Assembly (NCBI GenBank): GCA_964586835.1
Contig: CAZPIC010000033.1
Coordinates: 1 to 24,206, forward strand
Source of the DNA: CAZLYF01 sp964586835
Lineage (GTDB): Bacteria; Bacillota; Clostridia; Christensenellales; Aristaeellaceae
Direction: 5' to 3'
DNA: 24,206 bases
Part shown: piece after piece, positions 14,589-21,312 of the stretch
How the letters are laid out: each line of letters opens with the position of its first letter
How positions within the stretch are numbered: the first letter of the stretch is position 1
Notes under the pieces: generated by a model
What the model was told of the DNA's origin: nothing
Databases searched by the model: none
The model's input: only the letters and a program-made list of their open reading frames with translations
Program-made: the position numbers and the translations under genes

Positions 14589-15833
14589 TTATTTCCTTCC
14601 GGTACGGGCGTCCAGCAGCACAGCCAGGAGGATCACCACGCCTTTGATGATGGTCTGGTAATAGGAATCCACGCCCATCAGCGTCTGTATGTTGTTAAGC
14701 ATGCCGATGATCAGAGCCCCGACTATGGTATATAGCACCTTTCCCTCGCCGCCGCGCAGGGAGGTCCCGCCAATGACCACGGCGGCAATGGCGTCCATCT
14801 CATAGCTCTGCCCGGCTGTCGGCGTGGCGCTGGCGACCCGCGCTGTGATGATGATGCCGGCCACCCCCGCCAGCAGTCCGCTGGCAGCATAGGCCAGAAG
14901 CTTGGTCTTTGCCACGTCGATCCCTGATAGCAGCGAAGCCTCTTCATTGCCTCCGATGGCATACATGTGTCGTCCAAAGGGCGTGCGGTTGAGCAGAAAG
15001 TAAACCATGGCATAGACGACTGCCATCAGGATGATGGGTAGCGGCAGGTAGCCCCTGAGCAGCGTGCTTTGACCGAGCCCGGTAAACACAGGTGCGCCGG
15101 CATAGCGTGTCCCCGCGATGGATACGGCAGCGCCACCCAGGAGAACGAGGGTGGCGCCCCGGAAGATGGACATGGAGGCGAGGGTGACGATCATGGGCTG
15201 TAGGCTGAAACGCGAAATAAAGAAACCGTTGAACACACCCCCGAAAATGCCGATGAGGAGGGCTGCCAGGATGGCCAGTGGGGCTGACCAGGGGCTGCCC
15301 GGCATGCGTGAGATGATCAGCGCAGACATCGCGCCTGCGAAGGCCAGGACAGAGCCAACGGAGATGTCGATGCCGCCCAGCAGGATTGCGAAGTATACCC
15401 CGGCTGCCAGGATGGCGTAGTGAGAGATCTGCTTGAGGATGTTGGTGAAGTTGAGCACCGTGAAAAACCGGGAACTCAGGCTGGAGAACACCAGCGTGAC
15501 CAGCAGGAGGATGACAAGGGGCCTGTATTCGGTCAGGAGCATCCTGGTCACACGGGCGCTTGCAGGGCTGAAGCGGTTGAAACGAGAAAACAGGAGGATC
15601 CCGACGACTGCCAGGGACAGGCCGGACAGGATGAACAGATAGGCATGCCGAAACAGGAAAGGGCGCAGGCCGGACCCGGATGTCGGCGCTTTTTGCAGGA
15701 TGGCCATTCTTTCGGCGCGGGACACCAGCAGCACATTGCTGTAAGACTGGCTGTTAAGGACCGTCAGGGACGCAAGCGTAAGCCCGACAAAGAGAAATAC
15801 GAGGGATAAGGTTAGCAGCAGCCGTTTGTTCAT
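14589..15833 (-). CDS. rbsC: Ribose ABC transporter permease with N-terminal extension
   Basis: Membrane component of the ribose importer. The last 310 residues align well with RbsC of E. coli (GIDISVGSVLA, GGNEEASLLSGI, PTAGQSYEMDAIAAVVIGGTSL, SYYQTIIKGVVILLAVLLD). The protein has 414 residues against about 320 in the family. The extra 95 N-terminal residues hold two added hydrophobic segments (about 4-26 and 67-83) with an external loop containing NSQSYSNVLLVSRAER. The start overlaps the rbsA stop as ATGA, so the pair is translationally coupled. It is followed by a 206-base gap before rbsB. The extension could dock RbsB or another partner, but that is a guess. Confidence 0.88.
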   Translation of the reverse strand: MNKRLLLTLSLVFLFVGLTLASLTVLNSQSYSNVLLVSRAERMAILQKAPTSGSGLRPFLFRHAYLFILSGLSLAVVGILLFSRFNRFSPASARVTRMLLTEYRPLVILLLVTLVFSSLSSRFFTVLNFTNILKQISHYAILAAGVYFAILLGGIDISVGSVLAFAGAMSALIISRMPGSPWSAPLAILAALLIGIFGGVFNGFFISRFSLQPMIVTLASMSIFRGATLVLLGGAAVSIAGTRYAGAPVFTGLGQSTLLRGYLPLPIILMAVVYAMVYFLLNRTPFGRHMYAIGGNEEASLLSGIDVAKTKLLAYAASGLLAGVAGIIITARVASATPTAGQSYEMDAIAAVVIGGTSLRGGEGKVLYTIVGALIIGMLNNIQTLMGVDSYYQTIIKGVVILLAVLLDARTGRK

Positions 15834-17344
15834 CGTGGCGCCTCCATGCGAGAATCAGCATGCGATCCCGAGAGAATCAATTGCATAATCCGCTCCTGTG
15901 TGGCTTCGCTTCGGAGCAACTCGCCCATCTTGCGCCCCTCATGCAATACCATCATCCGGTCGGACATGCCCAGGATCTCGGGGAGCTCGCTGGAAATCAT
16001 TAAAATAGCCGTGCCTTGGGCCTTCAGCTCGTTCATCAGGTGATAGATCTCCTTTTTTGCACCTACGTCAATGCCGCGGGTTGGCTCGTCGAGGATGAGG
16101 ACCTCAGGCCGAGTCATCAGCGCTTTGGAGAGCACCACCTTCTGCTGATTGCCGCCGGAGAGGTTGCGCGCTCGCTGGCGCATGGAAGGGGTCTTGATGT
16201 GTGTTCTGGCAATATAGTCTGCGACCGCTTTCTTTTCCGCGCGGCTGTCGATAACCCCGTGCCTCAGCCGGGAGGACAGGGAGGAGAGGGTGATATTGCT
16301 TTTAACGTCCATGAGCATGACCAGGCCGTTGCGCTTGCGGTCCTCTGTCATGTAGTACAGCCCGTGCCGGATGGCCTCCCGCGGGCTGCGCGGTCTGTAG
16401 GGTTTCCCGAACAGCATCGCTTCGCCGCTGGTCCAGGGATGCAGGCCGTAGAGCGTCTGCGCCAGCTCTGTCCGCCCTGAACCGACCAGACCTGCCACTC
16501 CCAGCACCTCACCCTTACGCAGCGCAAAGTCAATATCATGTACCAGGTGGTTGCTTAGACCACGGACTTGTAGCACGACCTCCTTTTGTGCCAGCTCTTC
16601 ATAAGGATAGTGCTGTGATAGCGGCCTGCCCACCATGAGGCGGATCAGCTCGTCCATGTCAAGGCTGTTAACTGGGCGTTCTCCCATGAACTCGCCGTCA
16701 CGAAGGACCGTGACTCTGTCGCAGATGCGAAACACCTCCCCCAGGCGGTGGGAGATGTAGATAATGGCTTTTCCCCGGGCTTTCAGGTTTCGGATGGCCT
16801 CAAACAGGTTTTCGACCTCTTCGTCAGGAAGGGAATCCGTTGGCTCATCCATGACAATGACGCTGGCGTCGAGCAACAGGGCTTTGGCGATCTCCACCAT
16901 CTGCTGTTGGGCGATGGACAGGTTCCCCACTTTTTCCCTGGCGTTTAAGTCCACGCGCACCATCTTCAGCAAGGACTGCGTTTTTTCAATCATGCCCCGC
17001 ACGTCCGTCCCCCAGCGGGTTTTCTGCTCACGCCCCAGAAACACGTTTTCGTAGACCTTCATGGCGGGCACCAGGTTCAGCTCCTGATGGATGATGGCAA
17101 TGCCGTCCTCCTGTGCCTGACGGGCGTTGCGGTATTCCACAGGACGGCCCTTGTAGGTAATCAGGCCACTGTCCTTCTGATAGACCCCGGTGAGGATCTT
17201 CATCATGGTGGACTTGCCTGCCCCGTTCTCTCCAAGCAGCGCCATGACCTCGCCTTCATAGGCGCTCAGGCTTGCCTGATGGAGTGCCTGTACGCCGGGG
17301 AAAGCCTTTGAAATTCCCTCAAGCTGAAGGATGATGTTGGCCAT
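15830..17344 (-). CDS. rbsA: Ribose ABC transporter ATP-binding protein
   Basis: Double-ATPase subunit of a CUT2-type sugar importer, 504 residues as usual. The first half has Walker A GENGAGKS (38-45), signature LSIAQQQ and Walker B VIVMDEPTDSL. The second half has a degenerate Walker A (GLVGSGRTEL), signature LSGGNQQ and Walker B VLILDEPTRG; this asymmetry is normal for RbsA. An AAGGAA site precedes the ATG. It is the first gene of the rbs operon, in the order A, C, B. No ribokinase (rbsK), ribose mutarotase (rbsD) or LacI-type regulator is in the window, so these must lie elsewhere. Confidence 0.93.
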   Translation of the reverse strand: MANIILQLEGISKAFPGVQALHQASLSAYEGEVMALLGENGAGKSTMMKILTGVYQKDSGLITYKGRPVEYRNARQAQEDGIAIIHQELNLVPAMKVYENVFLGREQKTRWGTDVRGMIEKTQSLLKMVRVDLNAREKVGNLSIAQQQMVEIAKALLLDASVIVMDEPTDSLPDEEVENLFEAIRNLKARGKAIIYISHRLGEVFRICDRVTVLRDGEFMGERPVNSLDMDELIRLMVGRPLSQHYPYEELAQKEVVLQVRGLSNHLVHDIDFALRKGEVLGVAGLVGSGRTELAQTLYGLHPWTSGEAMLFGKPYRPRSPREAIRHGLYYMTEDRKRNGLVMLMDVKSNITLSSLSSRLRHGVIDSRAEKKAVADYIARTHIKTPSMRQRARNLSGGNQQKVVLSKALMTRPEVLILDEPTRGIDVGAKKEIYHLMNELKAQGTAILMISSELPEILGMSDRMMVLHEGRKMGELLRSEATQERIMQLILSGSHADSRMEAPR

Positions 17345-17384
17345 AGCTTTCCTTCTCTATTGCGGTTTCGTCGCTGGTGTTGTT

Positions 17385-17413
17385 AGCATGCGGCCTTCGG
17401 GACGCCTTGTCAA
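17385..17413 (-). promoter_or_regulatory. Candidate promoter of rbsA
   Basis: On the minus strand a perfect TTGACA (17413-17408) is followed after 17 bases by CATGCT (17390-17385), a poor -10. It is the only good -35 box between the tRNA terminator and rbsA. Weakness at -10 would fit activated or repressed control. Confidence 0.45.
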
Positions 17414-17470
17414 GGTTTGCGTCGCTTTCCTGCATGTGAGAGCAGCCCTGGCGACCGGCCTGGGCCATGC

Positions 17471-17507
17471 AAAAAACCCCTGCAGCCTTAAGCTGCGAGG
17501 GGTTTTC
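17471..17507 (-). terminator. Intrinsic terminator of tRNA-Arg
   Basis: On the minus strand CCCCTCGCAGC-TTAA-GGCTGCAGGGG forms a near-perfect stem, preceded by AAAA and followed by a run of six T. It starts directly after the encoded CCA end of the tRNA and isolates it from rbsA. Confidence 0.88.
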
Positions 17508-17584
17508 TGGCGCGCCCTGCGAGATTCGAACTCACGACCTTTTGATTCGTAGTCAAACACTCTATCCAGCTGAGCTAAGGGCGC
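17508..17584 (-). tRNA. tRNA-Arg (anticodon ACG)
   Basis: A complete cloverleaf on the minus strand, 77 bases including an encoded CCA. The acceptor GCGCCCT pairs with AGGGCGC, with discriminator G. D-arm GCTC and T-arm GTGAG/CTCGC with loop TTCGAAT are intact. The anticodon stem TTTGA/TCAAA closes the loop CTACGAA, giving ACG, which is read as ICG after deamination and decodes CGU, CGC and CGA. It has its own promoter and terminator, so it is a single-gene unit. Confidence 0.97.
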
Positions 17585-17605
17585 CCACGGCTTTGCCGCC
17601 CCGCG

Positions 17606-17634
17606 ATTATAGCACCGCACAGACGCGTATTCAA
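17606..17634 (-). promoter_or_regulatory. Promoter of tRNA-Arg
   Basis: On the minus strand TTGAAT (17634-17629) and a perfect TATAAT (17611-17606) are separated by 17 bases. The start falls near 17599, about 15 bases before the mature tRNA. A GC-rich stretch just past the -10 box resembles a stringent-response discriminator. Confidence 0.85.
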
Positions 17635-17636
17635 GA

Positions 17637-17697
17637 GTAAAAGAAAAAGAGAGACCAGATCGGGCGAAGCAACTGCACTGCGGGCTGTACAGCGCCC
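17637..17697 (-). terminator. Possible terminator of araM
   Basis: On the minus strand GGGCG-CTGTAC pairs with GTGCAG and CGCCC (one unpaired patch), and after about 10 bases a T-rich run of some 15 bases follows. It lies just past the araM stop. Its T-run overlaps the tRNA promoter region. Confidence 0.4.
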
Positions 17698-17702
17698 CTG
17701 CG

Positions 17703-19040
17703 TCAGTCAAGGCAGGTCTCATACAGGATCCCGAGGTCCCACAGGAGGGAGCTGGTGAGATATTTGTCGCGGATGTTTCGGCTGCCATGCAGCGCCCTGA
17801 GCGTGTCCTTATGGCTGACACCCAAATCTGCCGGCGTGGTTGGAAGGCCCAGGTTCGCCATCCGCTGGATGACTTCGGAGGTGGGCGGGATCTCGTCTGC
17901 AATGACCCGCTGTATCTGCGGCCACTGGGAGAGGATGCGTTCCAGCCGGATGGCGTGGGCGTCCACGTCATTTTGGTGGTACTCTTCGCGCTCCTTCCGG
18001 ATCAGGGACTCAGCCGTGCTGCCAAAGATGTCCTTCATACGCGCTTCCCAGTCCGCGTCGGAGTGCCCGCGCACGAAGCGCTCTGCGCGGGCTCTGTCGG
18101 GATTCAGGCTGCGCAGCAGGTCAAAGATTTTCAGGGCCAGGCAGGTCCCGACCCCAACTTGGATGCCGTGAAGATCGCTTTTCTGACCTCTGTCAAGCGC
18201 CATCATTTCCCAGATGTGGCTGAAATAGTGCTCAATGCCCGATGCGGGACGTGAAACTTCCGCCATCGTCATGGCGATGCCGGACAGAATCAGGCCTTCG
18301 GCTGCAGCCCGGACAGAATCTTCGTTGCGGGAAATCAAACCCTCGGAAACCTCAACGACTTTTTGAAGAGAGCGTCTGACCAAGGTGGCAATGTTTTCAC
18401 AGTAATACTCTCCAGTGATCAGGTTGGAAAGACGCCATTCACACACCGACACATATTTTGCCAGCATGTCTCCAAGCCCGGCCTGAAGCAGGCGCATGGG
18501 CGCGTTTTTCATGATATCCGTGTCCGCCAGGATGGCTGCGGGCGCGGCGTTGTAAAGGGTTACCTTGACGCCTCCCCACACCATTGAGGACGAAGCGCTT
18601 GCGTAGCCGTCCATAGAAGGCGCTGTACACAGGACGATCTGCTTTCTACCAACTGCGTGGGAAAGCACTTTGCAGCAGTCGTTGATCACGCCAGAACCTA
18701 TGGCAAGGAAGACGTCACAGTCAGGGTTGAATGCCATCGCAAGGGAACCAACTGCCTTTTCGTCCGGTTCCGGCGCTTCGAAGGGCAGGATATAAGACGT
18801 ATAGGGAATGCCGGAGCGCTCCAGCACAGGTTGCAGGTGGGGCCACGCGGATCGATGGGTGCTATAGTCGCTTACGATGAAGGGACGCCTGACCCCAAGG
18901 ACCGACATGGCTTCGGGCAACGAGCGGACCGCTTCACGCCCCACTTTCAGGAAACTCAAGTCGGTGACGTGGGTTTTGCCACAGGCGCACGGAAAGGCTC
19001 CGCCAACCATTTCATCGGGAGACATCCTCGAAAAATCCAT
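17703..19040 (-). CDS. araM: Glycerol-1-phosphate dehydrogenase, AraM/EgsA type
   Basis: Reduces dihydroxyacetone phosphate to sn-glycerol-1-phosphate with NAD(P)H; belongs to the iron-alcohol-dehydrogenase-like superfamily. It has 445 residues, somewhat longer than B. subtilis AraM. The N-terminus has a CACGKTH motif (18-24), often seen in this subgroup. The nucleotide loop GSGVIND is at 115-121 and PSMDGYAS at 141-148. Likely metal ligands are Asp191, His271 (within SRPASGIEHYFSH) and His291. I start at 19040, after a GAGGGTGG site; the frame is open further upstream but without family similarity. It lies 121 bases after the repeat-domain protein gene. In Bacillus the product feeds archaeal-type heptaprenylglyceryl phosphate; whether that holds here is unknown. 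Confidence 0.88.
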   Translation of the reverse strand: MDFSRMSPDEMVGGAFPCACGKTHVTDLSFLKVGREAVRSLPEAMSVLGVRRPFIVSDYSTHRSAWPHLQPVLERSGIPYTSYILPFEAPEPDEKAVGSLAMAFNPDCDVFLAIGSGVINDCCKVLSHAVGRKQIVLCTAPSMDGYASASSSMVWGGVKVTLYNAAPAAILADTDIMKNAPMRLLQAGLGDMLAKYVSVCEWRLSNLITGEYYCENIATLVRRSLQKVVEVSEGLISRNEDSVRAAAEGLILSGIAMTMAEVSRPASGIEHYFSHIWEMMALDRGQKSDLHGIQVGVGTCLALKIFDLLRSLNPDRARAERFVRGHSDADWEARMKDIFGSTAESLIRKEREEYHQNDVDAHAIRLERILSQWPQIQRVIADEIPPTSEVIQRMANLGLPTTPADLGVSHKDTLRALHGSRNIRDKYLTSSLLWDLGILYETCLD

Positions 19041-19074
19041 ACCCCACCCTCTTTCTGCCTTTGCCTGCCGGCCA

Positions 19075-19105
19075 ACGCAAAGAGCACTCCATTCCGGAAT
19101 GCTCC
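19075..19105 (-). terminator. Possible attenuating hairpin between repeat protein and araM
   Basis: On the minus strand GAGCA-TT-CC-GGAAT-GG-AG-TGCTC is followed by TTTGCGTT. It includes a perfect 12-bp palindrome CATTCCGGAATG (19090-19101). It may reduce read-through into araM, or be a regulator site. Confidence 0.4.
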
Positions 19106-19161
19106 TGACCCGCACCCACGCTGTGGCCGGTTCAATAGACACGCTCAAATCCCGGTGCGGT

Positions 19162-21132
19162 TTAGGCGCTGCCGTGTTTGTCAGCCCTGCGGTTGCGCTG
19201 CCTCATCTCTTTCTCGTCAATGTCGCTTTCAGGCTCCGCGTCCCGGGTCAGACTGTAGCCTGTATCCTCATCCGGTGTCAGTGGGCGGCCGGCGGGCGGG
19301 CTTGTAGCGGTGTTCGCTTTTTCAGCACCGGGGCTGATGAAGTCTGTTGCGGAGAGCGTATCCGTATCCTTACGCAGGTACTTGTGATGAGGCAGTTCCT
19401 CCTCGGGAAAGGCATCCCGAGGTCTGGCATCCTGTCCGGATAGTTCAGGCGGGCGGTCGTCAGGCAGAAGGGGCGACTCCCGGGCGTCATACGTGGTCGG
19501 GTCGTTAAAGTCCCGCTTGGGTTCGAGCTGCAAATGGTCATAGGCAGCGCTGGACTGCCTGCGCGCGCGTAGGCGCATGACGGAACTGACAGCGAACAGG
19601 ATGAAGCCTGCAGCGAAGAAAACGCCAAAAGCGAGGGTGAGGATGAATAGAACGTTTCGCCACCGGGCCGCATCCGGGTTGGCAAAGTCCCGGGGCACTG
19701 GCGAGAGGGTTACAACGGGAGGCACGGTAGGGGCCGCTCCCTGCGTTGGCTTTGGGGTTGCCGGTACGTGAGGGATCGACAGCTCGTTGGATGAAAAGCT
19801 GACCAGGTTGTCAAGCGGGTCGACGGTCTCCGCCGTAAACCTGAACTTCCCTGCCTGTGAAATCTCAAAATCACGGGTGACCGGAATGCTCTGCCCCGGA
19901 TCGATAGAGGCAAAGGTGTAAACAAGGGTGTCGCCGTGCAGGATCTTGACGTTTTTAGCCGGCGCATTGCTGTCGTTGGTGACCAGAACCGTGAAACGGA
20001 TAAAACCCGGAATGGTGGCGACGGAGGCCCTGTCCGCACTGAGTTGAAGGTTGAGCCGGAGCATCTGGTTTTCGTCGTAGGCACTGACCTTCAGCTCATT
20101 GGTTTTCTCCGTTTTTTTGGTGCCCGTGTTGTCTTCCATGTCAAGCGTGAAACGGAAGGCTGCGGGCTCGGTCATGGTGACTTCCTTTGTTCGGACGATC
20201 GTTTGCCCCGCAGGGATCTCGATATTTGTGAATACCTCGCCAAGCTTTGCGTCCGTCACCCTGACATTGGAATAGGTGATGTTCCCCTCGTTGGCCAGCG
20301 TGAGCGTCAGCACAACCGTCTCGCCAATGCTGACAGAAGTTTTATCGGCTACTAGGTCGGAGGAAAATTTCGGCTTCGCCAGCGGGATACTCTGCGACTC
20401 AACGGTTTGCCGGAGCTGCTTTTTATCCCCCTCTTTGTAGTAGGTGATGGTCGACGCGCTCTCCAGCTCCGCACGGGCATTGGTCTTTGAAATCTGAAGG
20501 GAAGCGCTCTCTCCGGGAAGGAGGGTGCCGACGCTTTTTGAGTCCGTGGCAATGGACCTATGTTCGCGAATCTTGATATCGGTGAGCTTCACGTTGCCAT
20601 TGTTGACAAAATCGTAGTGAATCGTCACCGTCGCGCCGGGTCGGATGATCTGCGGGTCGATGCGGCGGATGACCTGAAGATCCACGCGCTCTCCCGTGAA
20701 CTGAATGTTCGCAGAGGAACTAATGTGAACGGGGGATACGGTGCCATCAGACAAGATTTTATTGTACTGAAGAGTAAAAACAAGCTTGCCGGAGTCAAGA
20801 TGTTGCTGGGACACTGCCCATTTTCCCTGCCATGTACGGGATTCGCCGGCCTTCAGGAGAAGGAGAGATCCTCCGTCGAATGCGGCTGCCAGCGGCTTCC
20901 CGTCGGCGTCAAACAGGGATAAAGGCTCCGAAATATCTTCATCGCCGGCGTTGGTGACGCGGATGGATAGGTTGACGTCACCGGGTGCGGTCATGCTGGT
21001 GGGTTCCAGGCTCAGTTCGAAGGCAATGGAATAGCGGTCTTCGGTCGCCATCGCCGAAAAGGCGGTCAGCACCAGCAACAAAACCAGACACGCCCACCAG
21101 GCATGCAATTTGCGAATTTGGGCGTTTGACAT
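19162..21132 (-). CDS. Secreted, membrane-anchored protein with CARDB/DUF11-like repeats
   Basis: This 656-residue protein has a signal peptide (hydrophobic 13-26, AMA cleavage near 29) and four or five beta-sandwich repeats of about 100 residues. Each repeat has a phrase such as TVTIHYDFVNNGNVKLTDIKI, ETVVLTLTLANEGNITYSN or FIRFTVLVTNDSNAPAKN, typical of CARDB/DUF11/NEW3-like adhesion or envelope domains. A Pro/Thr stretch leads to one membrane helix (about 495-517), an Arg-rich stop-transfer, and an unusually long acidic, Pro-rich cytoplasmic tail of about 138 residues. The start at 21132 follows AAGGGGG. It is divergent from the PBP gene, which suggests a cell-envelope job. No enzyme motif or sorting signal is seen. 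Confidence 0.78.
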   Translation of the reverse strand: MSNAQIRKLHAWWACLVLLLVLTAFSAMATEDRYSIAFELSLEPTSMTAPGDVNLSIRVTNAGDEDISEPLSLFDADGKPLAAAFDGGSLLLLKAGESRTWQGKWAVSQQHLDSGKLVFTLQYNKILSDGTVSPVHISSSANIQFTGERVDLQVIRRIDPQIIRPGATVTIHYDFVNNGNVKLTDIKIREHRSIATDSKSVGTLLPGESASLQISKTNARAELESASTITYYKEGDKKQLRQTVESQSIPLAKPKFSSDLVADKTSVSIGETVVLTLTLANEGNITYSNVRVTDAKLGEVFTNIEIPAGQTIVRTKEVTMTEPAAFRFTLDMEDNTGTKKTEKTNELKVSAYDENQMLRLNLQLSADRASVATIPGFIRFTVLVTNDSNAPAKNVKILHGDTLVYTFASIDPGQSIPVTRDFEISQAGKFRFTAETVDPLDNLVSFSSNELSIPHVPATPKPTQGAAPTVPPVVTLSPVPRDFANPDAARWRNVLFILTLAFGVFFAAGFILFAVSSVMRLRARRQSSAAYDHLQLEPKRDFNDPTTYDARESPLLPDDRPPELSGQDARPRDAFPEEELPHHKYLRKDTDTLSATDFISPGAEKANTATSPPAGRPLTPDEDTGYSLTRDAEPESDIDEKEMRQRNRRADKHGSA

Positions 21133-21198
21133 GCCCGAACCCCCTTCCGGTGTGCGCTCCGCGCGCTGAAAGGCTCTGGTCTGAATGAAATCCTGTTC

Positions 21199-21227
21199 AT
21201 AATAATCAGGAAAGAGTCCTCTGTCAA
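21199..21227 (-). promoter_or_regulatory. Promoter of the repeat-domain protein gene
   Basis: On the minus strand a perfect TTGACA (21227-21222) and TATTAT (21204-21199) are separated by 17 bases. The start would be near 21192, giving a leader of about 60 bases. Confidence 0.8.
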
Positions 21228-21270
21228 GACAGCCAAACCGCTTCGGTCGGTGTCCTCCCGGAGGGAGCTG

Positions 21271-21279
21271 TGATATACT
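21271..21279 (+). promoter_or_regulatory. Extended -10 promoter of the PBP gene
   Basis: TGA-TATACT is an extended -10 box, with no good -35 (TGTCCT at 21251-21256). A small inverted repeat CTCCC-GGA-GGGAG (21255-21267) lies in the spacer region and could be an operator. The PBP ATG follows about 34 bases later. Confidence 0.6.
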
Positions 21280-21312
21280 CCCCGTATGCCCGCTGAGCAC
21301 CGGAGGAAAGCA

